Assembly (NCBI RefSeq): GCF_902859645.1
Contig: NZ_CADIJR010000015.1
Coordinates: forward strand, 1 to 64,000
Direction: 5' to 3'
DNA from: Achromobacter insuavis
GTDB taxonomy: Bacteria > Pseudomonadota > Gammaproteobacteria > Burkholderiales > Burkholderiaceae_B
Length of the DNA: 64,000 nt
The notes below the pieces were generated by a model. It was not told the origin of the DNA and made no database searches. It was given only the letters and a program-made list of their open reading frames with translations. Position numbers and translations under genes: made by a program. Numbering within the stretch: position 1 is the first letter of the stretch; each line of letters starts with the position of its first letter. Of the stretch, positions 1-6,810 are shown in pieces.

Positions 1-639
1 CTGGGCGCCGACCGGCCGCTGCGCGTGGCGGTGCTGGGCGGCTATTTCGACCACTGGGCCGGCCCCGAGGCGCGCCGCGCAGTGCGGCTTGCCGCGCAGG
101 CGCTCGCGGCGGCCGACACCGTCGAACTGGCCGGCGCCGAACAGGCCCGCGCCGCGGCCTTCATCATCACCTCGGCCGAAGGCGGCGCCCTGCACCGCCG
201 CCGCCTGATCACGAACTACGACGACTACGAGCCCTACTCGCGCGACCGCCTGGTCGCCGGCAGCCTGGTGCCCGCGGCCTGGGCCCAGCAGGCCCAGCGC
301 ATCCGCCATCGCGTCTATCGCGAGGCGCTGTCGCTGTTCGAACGCTACGACGTGCTGATCGCGCCCGCCACGCCGGTGCCGGCCACGCCCATCGGCACCA
401 CCAGCCTGACGCTGGCCGGCCAGACCCTGCCGGCGCGCGCCAGCATGGGCCTGCTGACGCAGCCCATTTCATGCATCGGCCTGCCCGTGTGCGCCGCACC
501 CGTGTGGCCCGGCATCGGCGCCGACGCGCACCTGCCGCTGGGCGTGCAATTGATCGCCGCGCCGTGGCGCGAGGCCGACTGCCTGCTGGCCGCGCAGCGG
601 CTGGAACAGGCCGGCGTCGCCCTCGTCCGCCCCGTCTAG
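1..639 (+). CDS. AtzE-type amidase, C-terminal part (5' end outside window)
   Basis: The reading frame is open from the first base and ends at TAG 637-639; only the last 212 residues are visible. They match the C-terminal half of amidase-signature hydrolases of the AtzE group: a run rich in Ala/Arg with YDDYEPYSRDR, a helix QQAQRIRHRVYREALSLF, the strand DVLIAPATPVPATPIG and the terminal block GVQLIAAPWREADCLLAAQ. The catalytic Lys and Ser-cis-Ser of the family lie upstream and cannot be checked. AtzE enzymes hydrolyse carboxybiuret-like amides in cyanuric acid and related nitrogen scavenging. The GntR gene starts 20 bp downstream, so both are probably co-transcribed. An AtzH/HpxZ-like gene 1.5 kb away supports a nitrogen-scavenging role. 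The exact substrate is not deducible. Confidence 0.8.
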   Translation: MGADRPLRVAVLGGYFDHWAGPEARRAVRLAAQALAAADTVELAGAEQARAAAFIITSAEGGALHRRRLITNYDDYEPYSRDRLVAGSLVPAAWAQQAQRIRHRVYREALSLFERYDVLIAPATPVPATPIGTTSLTLAGQTLPARASMGLLTQPISCIGLPVCAAPVWPGIGADAHLPLGVQLIAAPWREADCLLAAQRLEQAGVALVRPV

Positions 640-659
640 TCCATTCATCGAGGCCAGCC

Positions 660-1367
660 ATGGACTCCGCATTCGCCGTCATCGACACGCCCCGCAGCCT
701 GGCCGATTCCGCCTACGGCACGCTCAAGCGCGACATCCTCGATTTCCGCCTGGCGCCCGGCGACCGCTTCACCGAGACCGAGATCGCCGAGCGCCTGCGG
801 GTCAGCCGCACCCCGGTGCGCGAGGCGCTGTTCCGGCTGGAACGCGAGGGCTACCTGGAGGTGCGCCAGCGCAACGGCTGGCTGGTCAAGCCGCTGGACT
901 TCGACACGCTCGATCATTTCTACGAGCTGCGCAGCGTGCTGGAAATCGCGGCCGTGCAGGCCCTGTGCGCGCCCGGCCAGGTGCCGGACCCAGTGCGCGC
1001 CCTGCAGCCGCTGGTGGACCTGTGGCTGGTGGACAGCGCCCGCCAGTCGCACGACGGCGAGTGGCTGGCGGGGCTGGACGAGCGCTTCCACACGGACCTG
1101 GTGGCCGCCGCCGGCAACCCCGAGATCGCCCGCGTGCATCGCGCCGCCACCGAACGCATCCGCATCGTGCGGCGGCTCGACTTCACCCAAGCCGAACGCA
1201 TCACCCGCACCTACGCGGAACACGGCGCCATCCTGCAGGCGATCCTGCGGCGCGACGCCGAACAGGCCACCGCGCTGCTGCGCGCCCACATCGGCGACAG
1301 CCAGGCCGCCGTGCGCAAGATCACGCTGCACCGGCTGTACGCCAGCCGGCGCGCGCAGGCGGCGTAG
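660..1367 (+). CDS. GntR-family regulator, FadR/FCD subfamily
   Basis: 235 residues. The N-terminal third is a GntR winged helix (AYGTLKRDILDFRLAPGDRFTETEIAERLRVSRTPVREALFRL is the diagnostic stretch, in two pieces), and residues about 90-220 are the all-helical FCD effector domain with the expected acidic and histidine positions (DERFHTDLVAAAGN, HGAILQAILRRD). ATG 660 was chosen because family homology starts right after it. Only 20 bp separate it from the amidase stop, so it likely sits in the amidase operon and controls it in response to a small carboxylated or nitrogenous ligand (inference). Confidence 0.88.
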   Translation: MDSAFAVIDTPRSLADSAYGTLKRDILDFRLAPGDRFTETEIAERLRVSRTPVREALFRLEREGYLEVRQRNGWLVKPLDFDTLDHFYELRSVLEIAAVQALCAPGQVPDPVRALQPLVDLWLVDSARQSHDGEWLAGLDERFHTDLVAAAGNPEIARVHRAATERIRIVRRLDFTQAERITRTYAEHGAILQAILRRDAEQATALLRAHIGDSQAAVRKITLHRLYASRRAQAA

Positions 1368-1399
1368 CCGGCATGGCCGCGCCCCGGCGCCCGCCCGCG

Positions 1400-1945
1400 T
1401 CAGCGCGGCCGCAGCCAGCGGCCCAGCCGCCGCGTCACGAACGGAATGCAGACGAACACCATCACCGGCGTCATGGTCACGCTGGTGATCAGCGCGCGCC
1501 AGAACACCGGCAGCGCGCTGAGGTGTTCGCTCACCAGCAGCGTGAACGCCAGCAGCACCGGAAAGTACGCCAGCCAGATGCTCACGGCCTGCTTCCAGCG
1601 CGGCGGCGCGCCGGTGCCGCCCTGCGGGCCGAACCAGCTGTCCATGCCGCTCACGCGGCGCGCATGGCTGGCCCGCACCAGCGCGGCGCCGCGCTCCAGC
1701 CACATGCGGCGCGGCAGCGATTGCTCCCAGCGGTTGAGGCTGGCCTCGTCAACGAAGCGCAGCACGATCTGGTACTGGTCGCCGCCCTCGGGCGGTTGCA
1801 GCACGCCCGAGCCGAGAAAACCGGGAAAGCCCGCGGCCAGGATCTCGCCCTGGCGCATCCAGGACAGGAAATCGCTGTAGCGTTCGGGCGTGATGTGCCG
1901 GGTGACCAGCATGGTGACCGGGGCGGGAACGGCGGAACTGGACAT
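1400..1945 (-). CDS. antibiotic biosynthesis monooxygenase (ABM)-domain membrane protein
   Basis: 181 residues. The first ~100 form an ABM-like dimeric alpha/beta barrel (MLVTRHITPERYSDFLSW, the GFPGFLGSGVLQP loop, then a strand QYQIVLRF followed by SLNRWEQS). The C-terminal ~70 carry two predicted membrane helices (AVSIWLAYFPVLLAFTLLV and ALITSVTMTPVMVFVCIPFV), an architecture common in 'ABM family' membrane proteins of unknown substrate. It is transcribed toward the GntR gene. Upstream lie a textbook sigma54 -24/-12 element and two NtrC-type palindromes, so expression is probably nitrogen-controlled. No catalytic activity can be assigned from sequence. Confidence 0.82.
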   Translation of the reverse strand: MSSSAVPAPVTMLVTRHITPERYSDFLSWMRQGEILAAGFPGFLGSGVLQPPEGGDQYQIVLRFVDEASLNRWEQSLPRRMWLERGAALVRASHARRVSGMDSWFGPQGGTGAPPRWKQAVSIWLAYFPVLLAFTLLVSEHLSALPVFWRALITSVTMTPVMVFVCIPFVTRRLGRWLRPR

Positions 1946-1993
1946 GGTGAAACTCCTGGGGCGGCGTGCAGCGTGTTATGTGGTGTAAACCCT

Positions 1994-2009
1994 AGCAAGC
2001 CGCGTGCCA
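1994..2009 (-). promoter_or_regulatory. sigma54 (-24/-12) promoter for the ABM-domain gene
   Basis: On the minus strand this reads TGGCACGCGGCTTGCT, an exact fit to TGGCACG-N4-TTGCW. It lies 49 bp upstream of the ABM-domain start codon at 1945, giving a predicted transcription start near 1983. No GG-N10-GC element was found on the plus strand facing the HpxZ-like gene. Confidence 0.72.
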
Positions 2010-2084
2010 GCCTTGCACCGCAGCATCCGCCCGTGCGCAGCGTGATGGCCGCCCGCTGTCGCCGGATTTGCGCACCGCAACACA

Positions 2085-2127
2085 CACCATATTGGTGATT
2101 ACCCTAAATAACGCACCATCGTGGTGC
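2085..2127. promoter_or_regulatory. tandem NtrC-type enhancer sites
   Basis: Two dyads of the NtrC type (TGCACCA-N3-TGGTGCA): CACCATATTGGTG at 2085-2097 and GCACCATCGTGGTGC at 2113-2127. Centres are 29 bp apart. Relative to the predicted start of the sigma54 promoter they sit near -108 and -137, very close to the geometry of the E. coli glnA enhancer. The second site is 27 bp upstream of the divergent HpxZ-like start codon and could also affect that gene. Confidence 0.65.
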
Positions 2128-2153
2128 ATTCAACCCGGAGCCCGCCGCCCGCC

Positions 2154-2531
2154 ATGGATATCAACCTGCCCGACGTCGTCGCCGAAGTCACCGTGGCCTT
2201 CGCCCGCTATGAGGCCGCCCTGGTCGCCAACCACGTCGAGGTGCTGGACGAACTGTTCTGGAACAGCCCCCACACGCTGCGCTACGGCGCCGGCGAGAAC
2301 CTCTACGGCTACGACGCCATCCGCGCCTTCCGCGCCGGGCGTTCGCCGCAGGGCCTGGCGCGGCGCGTGCTGCGCACCGCCATCACCACCTATGGCCAAG
2401 ACTTCGCCACCACCAACATCGAGTTCCAGCGCGACGGCAGCGACCGCATCGGCCGCCAGAGCCAGACCTGGATGCGCACGCCGCAGGGCTGGCGCGTGGT
2501 CTCGGCGCACGTCAGCCTGATGGGCGCGTGA
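2154..2531 (+). CDS. hpxZ: AtzH/HpxZ-like protein (SnoaL-like fold, DUF3225)
   Basis: 125 residues, the usual family length. Features are an N-terminal helix ([18 protein letters not shown]), the LDELFW segment, [21 protein letters not shown], and closing strands [20 protein letters not shown] typical of the cone-shaped SnoaL/NTF2 fold. Relatives are called HpxZ (oxalurate catabolism) or AtzH (cyanuric acid/biuret side pathway) and lie next to AtzE-type amidases, as here. ATG 2154 fits the family N-terminus. An in-frame ATG further upstream at 2121 lies inside the NtrC palindrome and is unlikely to be the start. Precise reaction uncertain. Confidence 0.8.
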   Translation: MDINLPDVVAEVTVAFARYEAALVANHVEVLDELFWNSPHTLRYGAGENLYGYDAIRAFRAGRSPQGLARRVLRTAITTYGQDFATTNIEFQRDGSDRIGRQSQTWMRTPQGWRVVSAHVSLMGA

Positions 2532-2618
2532 CCATAACCTTATGGGGCCGCCGCCATTGAGCCGTCATGAGGACAGGTCTACACTGGGCCTTCCCCCGTC
2601 CCCAGGAGCACCCGCCCC

Positions 2619-3173
2619 ATGAGCACCTACAAGATCGCTGTCTTCGTCGGCAGCCTGCGCGCCGCGTCGATCAACCTGCGCCTGGCCCGTGCGCTGGAAA
2701 AGCTGGTCCCCGCGGACTTCAAGTTCGATTACGTCAGCCTCGGCGATGTGCCGCTGTACAACCAGGACAACGAGAACAACCTGCCCGCCCCGGCCGCCAA
2801 GCTCAAGCAGCAGATCCTCGACGCCCAGGGCATCCTGTTCGTCTCGCCCGAGCACAACCGCTCGGTGCCCGCCGCCATCAAGAACGCGATCGACTGGGGC
2901 ACCCGTCCGTGGGGCCAGAACTCGTGGGCCGGCAAGGCCGTCGGCATCCTCGGCGCCTCGCCCAGCGCCGCCGGCACCGCGCTCATGCAGCAGCACCTGC
3001 GCAACATCCTGGCCGCCGAAGGCGCCAATGCCCTGACCACGCCGGAAGTCTTCCTGCAGTACACCGATGGCCTGGTCGATGACCAGTACAACATCACCAA
3101 CGAAGGCACGCGCAAGTTCCTCCAGGGCTGGATCGACCGCTACGTTGACTGGGTCAAGAAGTTCAATAGCTGA
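2619..3173 (+). CDS. NAD(P)H-dependent FMN reductase (flavodoxin-like fold)
   Basis: 184 residues with the hallmarks of the small FMN-reductase family (ChrR/YieF-like): a first strand and phosphate loop KIAVFVGSLRAASINLRLA, the strand-loop GILFVSPEHNRSVPAAIKNAIDW (shown in part), and GKAVGILGASPSAAGTALMQQHLR. These contact FMN phosphate and isoalloxazine in the family. Likely a soluble NAD(P)H:quinone/metal/azo reductase; the physiological acceptor is unknown. It stands alone with a strong hairpin-T terminator 70 bp downstream. Confidence 0.9.
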   Translation: MSTYKIAVFVGSLRAASINLRLARALEKLVPADFKFDYVSLGDVPLYNQDNENNLPAPAAKLKQQILDAQGILFVSPEHNRSVPAAIKNAIDWGTRPWGQNSWAGKAVGILGASPSAAGTALMQQHLRNILAAEGANALTTPEVFLQYTDGLVDDQYNITNEGTRKFLQGWIDRYVDWVKKFNS

Positions 3174-3242
3174 TCGCCGCCGTTGCCGGGTCAGGGGCGC
3201 CTCCCCGCCCGGCACCGATCGCCCGTCTACCTCCGGGCGATC

Positions 3243-3275
3243 AAGCCCTCCGGCTCAAGCCGGAGGGCTTTTTTT
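3243..3275 (+). terminator. intrinsic terminator after the FMN reductase gene
   Basis: A perfect 13-bp stem (AAGCCCTCCGGCT paired with AGCCGGAGGGCTT) with a 2-nt loop, followed by a T run, 70 bp after the stop codon. Confidence 0.9.
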
Positions 3276-3346
3276 ACGCGCGAAGCCCGCACCATCAACA
3301 CCCCGATCCCTGCGCCAACGAAAGCGCCCACCCTCCGCAAAAACAG

Positions 3347-3420
3347 CCGCCCGGCCGCCCGAAGGCCGGGCAGCCCCCTCGGGGGGCAGCAAGCGCGCAG
3401 CGCGCCGCGTGGGGGCCCAC
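3347..3420. repeat. GC-rich intergenic hairpin block (dispersed-repeat type)
   Basis: Non-coding block with stacked short hairpins: GGCCGCCCGAAGGCC and CCCCCTCGGGGGG, followed by alternating GCGC. From memory, similar GC-rich blocks with a CCCCTCGGGG core are scattered between genes in Burkholderiales genomes. No second clear copy is present in this window, so its repeat status is an inference. Confidence 0.35.
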
Positions 3421-3422
3421 AT

Positions 3423-3990
3423 ATCCCCGGCAACTGTGGAGAAGCTTGAGGACAGCCATGGGGAAGCTGCAAAAAAACCCATGGCAACAAGCACTTGCGG
3501 AATGCGGTCAAAAAATGCGCAATCCACCCGATGGATGATTTTTGGCGCACTTATCCACCGTCAAAGGGCGCAAACCGACGGTTCCCGGACGGCCGGCGCC
3601 ACCGCCCGGCGCGCTTGTGCATTTGTCCCAGCATTCTGTGGACAAGCATGAGGACAGAATGAGGGCAGGTCCGCTTTTCCCTTTCGCATCAATGACCTGC
3701 GAGGGGTGGTCAAGAAAGGCCCAACGCGGAGAAAAGCGGCGCCGGGTTGTCCCCGGGAAATGTGGATAAGGCTGAGGACAGCCTGCGGGCAGCCGCAAAA
3801 AACCCTTTGCCGCCAAGGCCTTGCGGGCGGCGGGCAATAAACGCCCAGGTCCGCTCCGCCGGCGCAGCCGCCGGGGCGGACCGACGCGGACCCTTCGGGA
3901 CCGCCGGGTTTGTCCCCACGAAATGTGGACAAACCTCTGAACAGTCTCATGACAAGCTGAAAAAAGCCTTATCCGGCAATCACTTGGAAG
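3423..3990. repeat. four degenerate ~55-100 bp units with paired DnaA-box-like 9-mers
   Basis: Four related units lie in the same orientation. Their core is TTGTCCC(C/A), 6-7 nt, then TGTGGAnAA, then TGAGGACAG or a decayed form. The TGTGGAnAA 9-mers are at 3435, 3637, 3761 and 3924; that at 3761-3769 is an exact DnaA box (TTATCCACA on the minus strand). TTGTCC and GGACAA make each core an imperfect palindrome. Units 1, 3 and 4 also share an A-rich tail (GCAAAAAA). A further box-like TTATCCACC lies at 3551. Apart from these units I see no gene between 3276 and 4016. The function is unknown; no dnaA or dnaN lies in the window. Confidence 0.6.
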
Positions 3991-4016
3991 GGCCGCTCAA
4001 AAAAGGAGCAAAGACC

Positions 4017-4235
4017 TCAGACGTCGTTGCCTTCCAGGCGCATGCCGATCTTCAGGCCGACCTGCCAATGCGCCACCTTGCCGTCCTTGATGTGGCCGCG
4101 CACCTCGGTGACCTCGAACCAATCCAGGTGCCGCAGCGTCTCCGATGCGCGCTCGATCGCCTTGCTGATGGCATCGTCGGTGGACTTGGTGGAAGAACCC
4201 ACCAGCTCGATCTGCTTGTAGACGTGATTCGACAT
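4017..4235 (-). CDS. dodecin (flavin-storage dodecamer)
   Basis: 72 residues, full length for bacterial dodecins. The pattern is clear: YKQIELVGSSTKSTDDAI, then LDWFEVTEVRGHI with the flavin-stacking Trp39, then HWQVGLKIGMRLE with the isoalloxazine-contacting Gln58. Dodecins bind flavins (or CoA) in the cytosol and buffer free flavin. An FMN reductase is 0.8 kb away, but the two are not one operon. ATG 4235 matches the family start. The gene ends directly at the repeat cluster. Confidence 0.93.
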   Translation of the reverse strand: MSNHVYKQIELVGSSTKSTDDAISKAIERASETLRHLDWFEVTEVRGHIKDGKVAHWQVGLKIGMRLEGNDV

Positions 4236-4425
4236 GGCTCATCTCCGTTGAGGGGGAAGCGTTGCGAATCGTCGGCCGCGCACGATGTTCCGGCGCTTAC
4301 GACCGGCAATCCATTCGAACACACAGGATACCGCGTGGGGCATAGAGTGGTGTTACGAGTTCCGTCCACGCGGCCTCGGCCGCGGCCCGGAACCCGCTTT
4401 CCGCAACGCAAGCCAGGAGGTTGTC

Positions 4426-4929
4426 ATGCCTGAACGAAAAACGCTGCAACGCGCCGAGCGCGACAGGAAGCAAGGCAAATCCGCATCCACCCAGGCGGGC
4501 GAATTCGTCCGCGAGGAAATCGAACACGTGCGCGAGGGCAAGCATGGCGTGCGCTCGACCAAACAGGCCATCGCCATCGGCCTGTCGAAGGCGCGCCGCG
4601 CCGGCGTCGATCTGGCGACACCGAAAAAGGCCAGCGCGTCCACCCGGCGCAAGGCCGAACAGGACAGCGAGGCCGCGCACGACGGCCATGCCAAATCCGC
4701 CACGCGCGCCCGCGCCACCACCCGCGCCCTCAAGCGTGAAAGCGCCAAACCGGCATCCAAATCCGCGCTGTCGCGGCATGCGTCCAAGACCGCCGCCACG
4801 CGCACGGCCGCGGATCGGTCCGCCGCCGCGAAGAAGGCCGCCGCCACCAAGGGCGCGGCGGGACGCTCGGCCGCGGCCAAGAAGGCCGCCCGCACCCGAG
4901 CAGCCAACCGCGCCGCCGCGCACCACTGA
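4426..4929 (+). CDS. Ala/Lys/Arg-rich DUF6496 protein (histone H1-like tail)
   Basis: 167 residues. ATG 4426 is preceded by a strong AGGAGG at 4415-4420, which fixes the start. Residues about 20-65 form the DUF6496 core (EFVREEIEHVREGKHGVRS then KQAIAIGLSKARRAG). The rest is low complexity, dominated by Ala, Lys, Arg, Ser and Thr with AAKKAA-type repeats, like eukaryotic H1 tails and bacterial H1-like nucleoid proteins. Probably a basic DNA- or RNA-binding accessory protein, acting in nucleoid or stress biology (inference). It is transcribed divergently from dodecin. Confidence 0.8.
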   Translation: MPERKTLQRAERDRKQGKSASTQAGEFVREEIEHVREGKHGVRSTKQAIAIGLSKARRAGVDLATPKKASASTRRKAEQDSEAAHDGHAKSATRARATTRALKRESAKPASKSALSRHASKTAATRTAADRSAAAKKAAATKGAAGRSAAAKKAARTRAANRAAAHH

Positions 4930-4961
4930 ACGAGGCGGTCCGACGCGGAGTGACCTGCGCC

Positions 4962-5882
4962 TCAGGGCGCGGCGGCGCCCGCCTCGAACTCGCGCAGACG
5001 TGTCTGCAGGAATTCACGCAGGCGCTTGACCGCGGGCGACAGCAGCATGCGGTGCACGCACAGCAGGTACAGCGGCGAAGGCTCGCCGGTGTAGTCGGGC
5101 AAGGCCTGCACCAGCCGGCCCGCGCGCAGGTCGCTCAGCACGTCGAAGCGCGACTTGTAGGCCACGCCATGGCCGGCCAGCGCCCAGCGCCGCACCAGGT
5201 CGCCATCGTCGCCCACCCGGTCGCCCTTGACCGGCACGGTCAGCGCGCCGCCCTCGTGCTCGAAGGCCCAGCGGTCGTGCAGCGATTCGCCCAGCACGAA
5301 GCACAGGCAGTTGTGGCGCCGCAGGTCGGCCGGTGTGCGCGGCATGCCGTGGCGCGCGAAATAGGCCGGCGAGGCGCACACCACCCGGCGGTTGTGCTCG
5401 CTCAGCGGCAGCGCCACCAGGCCGGAATCGCCGGGCGTGCCGTAGCGCAGCGCGATGTCGACGGGCTGCCGGTACAGGTCCGCCAGGCGGTCGCTGATGC
5501 GCACCTGGAAGTTCACGCGCGGATGCTGCTGCTGGAAGTCGTCCAGCCACGGCAGCAGCACATGGCGCCCCAGGTCCGACGGAATCGCCACCGACAGCGT
5601 GCCGGAGATCGCCGTCTTGTCGCGCGCCAGCGCGCTCTGCCCGGCCTGCAGGCTCGACAGCGCGGCGCGCGCATACTCCAGGTAGCGCTCGCCATCGCCG
5701 GTCAGCCGCAGGCTGCGCGTCGAACGCACGAACAGGCGGGTTTCGAGCGACAGCTCCAGCCGCTTGAGCGCGGCGCTGGCCACCGCCGGCGTCAGGTCCA
5801 GCTCGCGCGCGGCGGCCGAAAAACTGCCGTGGTCCGCCGCGGCGACAAAGATGCGCAGGTCTTCAAACCGAACCATGGGCAA
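4962..5882 (-). CDS. LysR-family transcriptional regulator
   Basis: 306 residues. The N-terminal winged helix is typical (FEDLRIFVAAADHGSFSAAAREL, then PAVASAALKRLELSLETRLF), followed by a periplasmic-binding-like effector domain (SGTLSVAIPSDLGRHVLLPWL, VDIALRYGTPGDSGLVALPL). Start is ATG 5882 or 5876 (MPMVRF versus MVRF). It is divergent from the SDR/oxidoreductase pair, which it very likely controls from the dyad at 5888-5906. The effector is unknown. Confidence 0.92.
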   Translation of the reverse strand: MPMVRFEDLRIFVAAADHGSFSAAARELDLTPAVASAALKRLELSLETRLFVRSTRSLRLTGDGERYLEYARAALSSLQAGQSALARDKTAISGTLSVAIPSDLGRHVLLPWLDDFQQQHPRVNFQVRISDRLADLYRQPVDIALRYGTPGDSGLVALPLSEHNRRVVCASPAYFARHGMPRTPADLRRHNCLCFVLGESLHDRWAFEHEGGALTVPVKGDRVGDDGDLVRRWALAGHGVAYKSRFDVLSDLRAGRLVQALPDYTGEPSPLYLLCVHRMLLSPAVKRLREFLQTRLREFEAGAAAP

Positions 5883-5887
5883 CCCAT

Positions 5888-5906
5888 TTTCAAAGAAATA
5901 TTGAAA
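5888..5906. promoter_or_regulatory. putative LysR operator between the LysR and SDR genes
   Basis: TTTCAAAGAAATATTGAAA is an interrupted dyad (TTTCAA-N7-TTGAAA) of the T-N11-A class recognised by LysR proteins, lying only 6 bp upstream of the LysR start codon in the 106-bp divergent intergenic region. Confidence 0.5.
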
Positions 5907-5988
5907 CTGAGTCCGATGCTAGCCGGTTTTTCATCGTCCGCCACTGGGTAATGATGGCGTCATCCCCGCAACGCTTTTGGAGTCCCCC

Positions 5989-6783
5989 ATGAAAATCGAA
6001 CTCGACGGCAAGAAAGCCCTGGTCACCGGCTCGTCCGGCGGCATCGGCCTGGCCATCGCCCAGGGCCTGGCCGAGGCCGGCGCCCAGGTGGTGCTGCACG
6101 GCCGCAACGCCGACAAGCTCAAGCAGGCCGCCGACACCGTTGCGCGCCAGCATCCAGGCGCCCAGGTCCACACCGTGCAGGCCGACCTGTCCACCGCCGA
6201 CGGCGCCGCCTCGATCTGCGCCGCCCATCCCGACGTCGACATCCTGGTCAACAACGCCGGCTACTTCGCGCCCAAGTCCTTCACCGAAATCACCGACGAC
6301 GACTGGCGCTACATGCTCGACACCAACGTCATGAGCGGCGTGCGCCTGTCGCGCTATTACCTGCCGCGCATGCTGGCCGCCGACTGGGGCCGCATCGTCT
6401 TCATCTCCAGCGAATCGGCGCTGCACATTCCCGCCGAGATGATCCACTACGGCGTCAGCAAGACCGCGCTGCTGGGCGTCTCGCGCGGCCTGGCCGAGCT
6501 GACCGCCGGCAGCGGCGTCACCGTCAATGCCGTGCTGCCCGGCCCGACCCGCTCCGAAGGCGTGGTCGACTTCTTCGCCGAAATGGCCAGGGAACAGGGC
6601 CTGCCGCAAGAGCAGATGGAACGCGACTTCATCGCCCAGCACCGCCCCAGCTCGCTGCTGCGCCGCCTGGCGACGGTCGAGGAAGTGGCCAACATGGTCG
6701 TCTACTCCTGCTCGCGCCAGTCGTCGGCCACCAACGGCGCCGCCCTGCGCGTCGACGGCGGCGTGGTCCGCACCATCGCCTGA
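5989..6783 (+). CDS. short-chain dehydrogenase/reductase (SDR)
   Basis: 264 residues with every classical SDR element: TGSSGGIGLAIA (dinucleotide loop), ADL and NNAG, the active-site Ser near 141, Tyr154 and Lys158 (YGVSK), the PG motif after the catalytic block, and a C-terminal GAALRVDGG. An Arg at the end of strand 2 (HGRNADKL) suggests NADP(H). The zinc-less MDR gene follows 27 bp later. The pair probably forms one operon controlled by the divergent LysR. Substrate unknown. Confidence 0.93.
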   Translation: MKIELDGKKALVTGSSGGIGLAIAQGLAEAGAQVVLHGRNADKLKQAADTVARQHPGAQVHTVQADLSTADGAASICAAHPDVDILVNNAGYFAPKSFTEITDDDWRYMLDTNVMSGVRLSRYYLPRMLAADWGRIVFISSESALHIPAEMIHYGVSKTALLGVSRGLAELTAGSGVTVNAVLPGPTRSEGVVDFFAEMAREQGLPQEQMERDFIAQHRPSSLLRRLATVEEVANMVVYSCSRQSSATNGAALRVDGGVVRTIA

Positions 6784-6810
6784 TCCCCTTTTCCCGTCCA
6801 GAGATCCCCC

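Noticed and set aside
3435-3932. Repeat cluster as the chromosome origin oriC
   Set aside because: Only one exact DnaA box, no dnaA/dnaN/parAB neighbours, and no AT-rich unwinding element of usual length was seen.
3183-3950. Several overlapping ORFs on both strands in the repeat region
   Set aside because: All are Arg/Pro/Ala-rich shadows of GC-rich repeats with no ribosome site or homology.
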